A DNA stretch of 35,496 nt from an uncultured Eisenbergiella sp. (GTDB taxonomy: Bacteria > Bacillota > Clostridia > Lachnospirales > Lachnospiraceae), in assembly GCA_947631815.1 (NCBI GenBank), contig CANRMT010000017.1, positions 1 through 35,496 of the forward strand, given 5' to 3'. A program made the translations under genes and the position numbers. Shown in pieces: positions 31,553 through 35,496 of this stretch (positions are counted from its first letter, which is position 1; every line of letters starts with the position of its first letter). The notes beneath the pieces are model-generated. The model was given only the letters and a program-made list of their open reading frames with translations. It did no database searches and was not told the DNA's origin.

Positions 31553-32392
31553 ATGGATAATCTGGAACTCATGAAACATGCGAACGATGTCCGCAAGGGC
31601 ATCGTCGCGGCGGTGCACGGCGCGAAGGCGGGACATCCCGGCGGCTCGCTGTCCGCCGCGGATATTTTCACCTTCCTCTATTTTGAGGAAATGAACATCG
31701 ATCCGAAGGATCCGAAGATGGAAGGAAGGGACCGCTTCGTGCTGTCCAAGGGGCATACGGCCCCCGGACTGTATTCTGCGCTGGCCAACCGGGGCTATTT
31801 CCCGGTGGAGGATCTTCCCACGCTGCGCCATCTCGGTTCCTATCTGCAGGGGCATCCCTGCATCCAGCATGTGCCGGGTGTGGACATGTCCTCCGGTTCT
31901 CTGGGACAGGGCATTTCGGCCGCGGTGGGCATGGCGCTGGGCGCCCGGATGACGGGGCAGTCCTTCCGCGTCTATACGCTTCTGGGCGACGGGGAGATCG
32001 AGGAAGGGCAGGTCTGGGAGGCGGCCATGTTCGCAGGCCACAGGAAGCTGGACAATCTGGTGGTGATCGTGGACAACAATGGGCTGCAGATCGACGGCTC
32101 CATCGACGATGTGTGTTCTCCCAATCCCATCGATAAAAAGTTCGAGGCCTTCAATTTCCATGTGATCAACTTAAAGGACGGCAACGATATGGAACAGATC
32201 CGCGCCGCCTTTGCCGAGGCTCGGGCCACGAAGGGAAAGCCCACGGCCATCATCGCCCATACGCTGAAGGGCAAGGGCGTTTCCTACATGGAAGGCAGTG
32301 TGGACTGGCACGGCAAGGCGCCCAACGATGAGGAATTTGAGATCGCCATGGCGGATCTGGAAAGGATCGGTGAAGCATTATGTCAGAAGTGA
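31553..32392 (+). CDS. Transketolase, N-terminal (ThDP/pyrophosphate) subunit
   Basis: 279 residues, the first half of a split transketolase. Features: 'VHGAKAGHPGGSLSAADIFTFLYF', 'RDRFVLSKGHTAPGLYSALANRGYF', 'LRHLGSYLQGHP', 'SSGSLGQGISAAVGMALGAR' and the ThDP motif 'LLGDGEIEEGQVWEAAMFAGHRKLDNLVVIVDNN'. It starts at ATG 31553 behind AGAGGA; the frame is open upstream but the extra residues are not family-like. It overlaps the next gene by 13 nt, which should keep the two subunits in balance. It feeds xylulose-5-phosphate made by AraD into the pentose phosphate pathway. Confidence 0.94.
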   Translation: MDNLELMKHANDVRKGIVAAVHGAKAGHPGGSLSAADIFTFLYFEEMNIDPKDPKMEGRDRFVLSKGHTAPGLYSALANRGYFPVEDLPTLRHLGSYLQGHPCIQHVPGVDMSSGSLGQGISAAVGMALGARMTGQSFRVYTLLGDGEIEEGQVWEAAMFAGHRKLDNLVVIVDNNGLQIDGSIDDVCSPNPIDKKFEAFNFHVINLKDGNDMEQIRAAFAEARATKGKPTAIIAHTLKGKGVSYMEGSVDWHGKAPNDEEFEIAMADLERIGEALCQK

Positions 32393-33321
32393 AAAAAATG
32401 GCTACCAGAGAGGCCTACGGCAAGGCGCTGGCGGAGTTCGGCGACAGCTATCCCGATATGGTGGTGCTGGACGCGGATCTGGCGGCGGCCACCAAGACCG
32501 GCGTATTCAAGAAAAAGTTTCCCGACCGTCATATTGACTGCGGCATCGCGGAGGCCAACATGATGGGCATTGCGGCGGGGCTTTCCCTCACCGGCAAGAT
32601 CCCGGTGGCCAGTACCTTCGCCATGTTCGCGGCGGGCCGCGCCTTTGAACAGGTGCGCAACGCCATCGGCTATCCGCACTTGAACGTGAAGATCGGGGCC
32701 ACCCATGCGGGCATCACCGTGGGCGAGGACGGCGCGTCCCATCAGTGCAACGAGGATATCGCCCTGATGCGCACGATCCCCGGCATGACGATCCTGAATC
32801 CGTCCGACGCGGTGGAGGCCAGAGCCTGCGTGAAGGCCGCGCTGGATCATCAGGGACCCGTTTACATGCGTTTCGGCCGGGCGGCTGTCCCCGTCATCAA
32901 CGACCGTCCCGATTACCATTTTGAGATCGGGAAAGGGCAGCTTTTGCGGGAAGGGACGGATGTGACCATCGTGGCCACCGGCATCCTGGTGAATTCCGCT
33001 CTGGAGGCCGCGGAAAAGCTGGCGGCAGACGGCATATCCGCCGAGGTCATCAACATCTGCACCATCAAGCCGCTGGACGTGGATCTGATCGTGAAGAGTG
33101 CGAAGAAGACCGGGAAAGTGGTGACGGCGGAGGAGCATTCCATCATCGGCGGCCTGGGCGGCGCGGTGTGCGAGGCGCTCTGCGAGAACGCGCCGGTTCC
33201 CGTATACCGCATCGGCATGCGGGATGTGTTCGGCGAATCCGGCTCCGCGGCGGCCCTTCTGGTGAAGTATCGGCTGGACGGCGAGGGTGTGTACGGCCAG
33301 GTGAAGGAGTTTCTGGCATAG
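32380..33321 (+). CDS. Transketolase, C-terminal (pyrimidine-binding) subunit
   Basis: 313 residues, the second half of the split enzyme. It has 'MVVLDADLAAATKTGVFKKKFPDRHIDCGIAEANMMGIAAGLS' (catalytic Glu in 'IAEANM'), 'GATHAGITVGEDGASHQCNEDIALMRTIPGM', 'PVYMRFGRAAVPVI' and the C-terminal domain 'TVVATGILVNSALEAAEKL' type fold. ATG at 32380 overlaps the N-subunit gene; an ATG at 32398 (MATREAYGKAL) is an alternative. With its partner it moves two-carbon units between sugar phosphates. Confidence 0.94.
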   Translation: MSEVKKMATREAYGKALAEFGDSYPDMVVLDADLAAATKTGVFKKKFPDRHIDCGIAEANMMGIAAGLSLTGKIPVASTFAMFAAGRAFEQVRNAIGYPHLNVKIGATHAGITVGEDGASHQCNEDIALMRTIPGMTILNPSDAVEARACVKAALDHQGPVYMRFGRAAVPVINDRPDYHFEIGKGQLLREGTDVTIVATGILVNSALEAAEKLAADGISAEVINICTIKPLDVDLIVKSAKKTGKVVTAEEHSIIGGLGGAVCEALCENAPVPVYRIGMRDVFGESGSAAALLVKYRLDGEGVYGQVKEFLA

Positions 33322-33334
33322 CGCGGAACGGGGC

Positions 33335-33500
33335 GGCATTTCCCGAGGACAGACTGACGGTATCGGCATTTTTTCGGAACAGGCTGTGACGGCGGCATCG
33401 TCTCTGGGAGGGACTGCGTCATCGGCGCAGTCTTCAAAAGGGACCGTATCAGAGATGATTTTTCTGAGACAGCCCGCGGCAGCGGCATGGAATAGGAAAA
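33335..33500 (+). repeat. Degenerate 30-nt tandem repeat in the arabinose operon
   Basis: Six degenerate units begin at 33335, 33365, 33394, 33424, 33454 and 33484 with a 29-30 nt period. Most start GGCAT or a close form, followed by a pyrimidine-rich run and then GGAACAGGCTG-like or GGGACT-like text. They fill the 200-nt gap between the transketolase C-subunit gene and the GH51 gene. No gene is supported in it. Confidence 0.65.
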
Positions 33501-33521
33501 GGAGTGTAAGGAACAGGCTTT

Positions 33522-35027
33522 ATGGCGACGCTTTATATCAATGAGACGAAGAAAAAGGGCAGGATCAGTCCGGAGATCTACGGACATTTTTCGGAGCATC
33601 TGGGCAGATGCATCTACGAGGGGCTCTATGTGAAGGAGGACTCCGGGATCCCCAACAAAAACGGCATGCGCACGGACGTGGTGGAGGCGCTGAAGGAGCT
33701 GCAGATCCCGGTGCTGCGCTGGCCCGGAGGCTGCTTCGCCGACGAATATCACTGGAAGGACGGCATCGGCCCCAAAGAGACGCGGAAAAAGATGATCAAT
33801 ACCCACTGGGGCGGTGTGGTGGAGGACAACAGCTTCGGCACCCACGAATTCATGGAGCTGTGCGAACAGCTGGGCTGCAAGGCCTACGTCAACGGCAATG
33901 TGGGCAGCGGCTCCGTGCAGGAAATGTCCGAATGGGTGGAGTACATGACCTTTGACGGCGTATCCCCGATGGCAGATCTGCGGAGGAAGAACGGCCGGGA
34001 GAAGCCCTGGAAGGTGGATTTTTTTGGCGTGGGAAATGAGCCCTGGGGCTGCGGCGGCAATATGACGCCGGAATACTACGGGAATCTGTTCCGCCGGTAT
34101 CAGACCTATATCCGCCATTACGACAACGCGGCGCCCATCCGGAAGATCTGCTGCGGTGCCAATGCAGACGATGCGTACTGGACGAAAAAGGTCCTGGAGA
34201 CCTGCTTCGCCAATCCCCATCCCCAGGGCGGGCACGGCTTTATGAACGGGATGTCCCTGCATTATTATGTAGTCCCGGGCGGCTGGGACAAAAAGGGCAG
34301 CGCGTCGGAGTTCACGCAGGAGGACTGGTACAGGACCCTCTCCAAGGCGCTGTTTATGGACGATCTGATCCGGATGCACGGCGACATCATGGACCAGTAC
34401 GATCCGGAAAAGAAGATCGGCCTGATGGTGGACGAGTGGGGCGACTGGTTCGATGTGGAGCCCGGCACGAATCCCGGTTTCCTGTATCAGCAGAACACCA
34501 TGCGCGACGCGCTGGTGGCCGCTGTGACGCTGAACATTTTCAATAAGCACTGCGACAGGGTGAAGATGGCGTGCATCGCGCAGATGGTGAACGTGCTGCA
34601 GTCCGTGATCCTCACCGAGGGCGAAAAGATGATCCTGACGCCCACCTATCATGTGTTTCATATGTATAAGCAGCACCAGGGCGCCAGCCTTTTGGACAGC
34701 ACCCTGACGGGCGCGGGGACTGCCGGTACGGAGCAGTATGAGGTGCCCGCGCTGCAGGAGTCCGTTTCCGTGCAGGAGGACGGCACGGTGTGCGTGACGC
34801 TGGCGAACCTTTCCGTGTCCGACAGCTGCCCGGTGGATCTGGTGTTTATGGAAAAGAAGCCGCAGAAGGCAGAGGCCGTCGTCCTGACCGGAGAAATGTG
34901 CGCGAAAAACACCTTTGAGGAGCCGGATACCGTAAAGGAACAGCCGCTTGACGGCGTGATGGTCAGCGACAGAGGGCTGAGCCTCACGGTTCCCGCCTGC
35001 AGCGTCGTGAGCCTGCGGATCCGCTGA
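33522..35027 (+). CDS. Alpha-L-arabinofuranosidase, GH51
   Basis: 501 residues, the standard length of GH51 enzymes. N-terminal '[23 protein letters not shown]', then '[25 protein letters not shown]', the acid/base Glu173 in '[12 protein letters not shown]', '[10 protein letters not shown]' and nucleophile Glu305 in '[10 protein letters not shown]'; a C-terminal beta domain follows. No signal peptide, so it acts in the cytoplasm on imported arabino-oligosaccharides. It gives L-arabinose for the pathway encoded upstream. The distance from the transketolase gene (200 nt of tandem repeat) leaves open a separate promoter. Confidence 0.95.
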   Translation: MATLYINETKKKGRISPEIYGHFSEHLGRCIYEGLYVKEDSGIPNKNGMRTDVVEALKELQIPVLRWPGGCFADEYHWKDGIGPKETRKKMINTHWGGVVEDNSFGTHEFMELCEQLGCKAYVNGNVGSGSVQEMSEWVEYMTFDGVSPMADLRRKNGREKPWKVDFFGVGNEPWGCGGNMTPEYYGNLFRRYQTYIRHYDNAAPIRKICCGANADDAYWTKKVLETCFANPHPQGGHGFMNGMSLHYYVVPGGWDKKGSASEFTQEDWYRTLSKALFMDDLIRMHGDIMDQYDPEKKIGLMVDEWGDWFDVEPGTNPGFLYQQNTMRDALVAAVTLNIFNKHCDRVKMACIAQMVNVLQSVILTEGEKMILTPTYHVFHMYKQHQGASLLDSTLTGAGTAGTEQYEVPALQESVSVQEDGTVCVTLANLSVSDSCPVDLVFMEKKPQKAEAVVLTGEMCAKNTFEEPDTVKEQPLDGVMVSDRGLSLTVPACSVVSLRIR

Positions 35028-35031
35028 GGTC

Positions 35032-35295
35032 ATGGAGGCGCAGGAGTCCGCACGGAAGCGGTGTTATAGGTGTCTGCTGCGGGAGATGGACGAGGCCGCC
35101 TATATGGAAACGCTGTACCGTCATATCGAGCGGCTGGACAAAAGCGTGAAGGCGGATCAGGCGCTCTATGAAGGACGGTTGGAGACCTGCAAGGCCTGCG
35201 GCTATCTGGAGGCCGGTACCTGTCAGGCCTGCGGCTGTTATGTGGAGCTGCGCGCCGCGGTGAAAAAGAGCCGGTGCCCGTATAAGAAGTGGTGA
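35032..35295 (+). CDS. Small cysteine-rich protein (DUF6171-like)
   Basis: 87 residues with four Cys pairs or near pairs: 'CYRCLLREMDE', 'CKACGYLEAGTCQACGCYVELRAA' and a last Cys in 'SRCPYKKW'. The pattern suggests metal (zinc or Fe-S) binding. I associate 'CRxCLLRE...CxxCxxLxxGxCxxCGCYVELRAA' with a short Firmicute family (DUF6171) of unknown function, from memory only. It starts 4 nt after the GH51 stop, so it is co-translated with the arabinose genes, but a role there is not evident. Confidence 0.75.
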   Translation: MEAQESARKRCYRCLLREMDEAAYMETLYRHIERLDKSVKADQALYEGRLETCKACGYLEAGTCQACGCYVELRAAVKKSRCPYKKW

Positions 35296-35387
35296 GCGGC
35301 GGTCCCGTTTTACAGCACTGTCCCTTTTAGGGATGGCGCCAGAAATGTCTGAAAATTCTGTATATTGTGCCCAAGAGTCAGAAAATA

Positions 35388-35416
35388 TTGCCGTGCGCGG
35401 GGGAGTATGGTATAAT
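35388..35416 (+). promoter_or_regulatory. SigA promoter with -10 inside the repeat element
   Basis: TTGCCG (35388-35393), 17-bp spacer, TATAAT (35411-35416) with an extended -10 TG at 35408-35409. As at 9807-9835, the -35 lies outside the 79-nt repeat and the -10 is the left end of its first palindrome. Confidence 0.65.
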
Positions 35417-35496
35417 GACCGTAAGGTCATTATACCGCGCCGCTAGGCGCATAAGATCCGCCGGAGGCGCCATGTCCGGCAGGACATGGTATAATG
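35409..35496 (+). repeat. 79-nt multi-hairpin repeat element, copy 2 (runs off window)
   Basis: One unit, 35409-35487, then the start of another (GGTATAATG at 35488-35496). Order: TATAATGACC-GTAA-GGTCATTATA (perfect 10-bp palindrome), GCGCC-GCTA-GGCGC, GCCGGA...TCCGGC, and ATGTCC-GGCA-GGACAT; the last two share bases, so they exclude each other. Restart of the first block at the window's end suggests a tandem array beyond it. Confidence 0.85.

Noticed and set aside
33335-33500. CRISPR array
   Set aside because: The units are contiguous and degenerate, with no conserved repeat separated by unique spacers.
1-35496. rRNA or tRNA genes
   Set aside because: I saw no rRNA-like conserved stretches or tRNA cloverleaf with a CCA-type end in any intergenic gap.

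Overview
The window looks like a chromosomal segment of a high-GC (about 60% by eye) member of the Clostridia, most likely Lachnospiraceae. The support is a BceRSAB-type peptide-antibiotic module, a pstSCAB-phoU-phoPR phosphate locus, a split (two-subunit) transketolase, an NlpC/P60 wall hydrolase with SH3b domains, and consensus Firmicute SigA promoters. The family assignment is an inference from gene content, not from a marker gene.

Layout. (1) 1-5618: a PadR regulator (+) faces a minus-strand bceR-bceS-(hairpin)-bceA-bceB group; a TNACA-N4-TGTAA dyad lies upstream of the ATPase gene. (2) 5764-12283: pstS-pstC-pstA-pstB-phoU followed by phoP-phoR, with a Pho-box-like direct repeat before pstS and an internal promoter before phoP that sits inside a 79-nt repeat element. 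(3) 12475-14990: a minus-strand group of a small HTH protein, a membrane-anchored Hanks-type Ser/Thr kinase with an atypical DFE motif, and a lipoprotein. (4) 15114-15920: an AT-rich tyrosine-phosphatase gene with its own promoter, unlike its neighbours in composition. (5) 15992-20995: the most unusual part. It holds a 1001-residue protein that joins a Tet(M)/EF-G-like translational GTPase to a C-terminal Rae1/YacP-type NYN endoribonuclease domain, followed by a RelA/SpoT-domain protein and two unrecognised small proteins. (6) 21131-27318: a membrane-anchored glycerophosphodiesterase, GreA, RecQ (-), a small membrane protein, an SDR oxidoreductase (-) and a thioredoxin reductase. (7) 27449-29033: a secreted SH3b-NlpC/P60 hydrolase with its own promoter and a strong terminator. 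(8) 29109-35295: an arabinose-utilisation operon (FGGY kinase, AraD epimerase, transketolase N and C subunits, GH51 arabinofuranosidase) ending with a small cysteine-rich protein.

Two themes run through the non-coding DNA. First, three very long inverted repeats (349-629, 3604-3915 and 24504-24721) carry different arm sequences but share a CTCGCTTCGCT string in or near the loop; two of them abut stop codons. Second, a 79-nt multi-hairpin element occurs at 9828 and 35409; in both, the first palindrome contains a TATAAT -10 box that pairs with a -35 box lying outside the element. Degenerate tandem repeats (37-nt and about 30-nt periods) fill two intergenic gaps.

How it fits together: the window combines envelope-stress sensing, phosphate sensing and pentose catabolism with a probable translation-quality-control/alarmone operon. 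The GTPase-endonuclease fusion next to an alarmone-synthetase-like protein is the best candidate for a little-described system.
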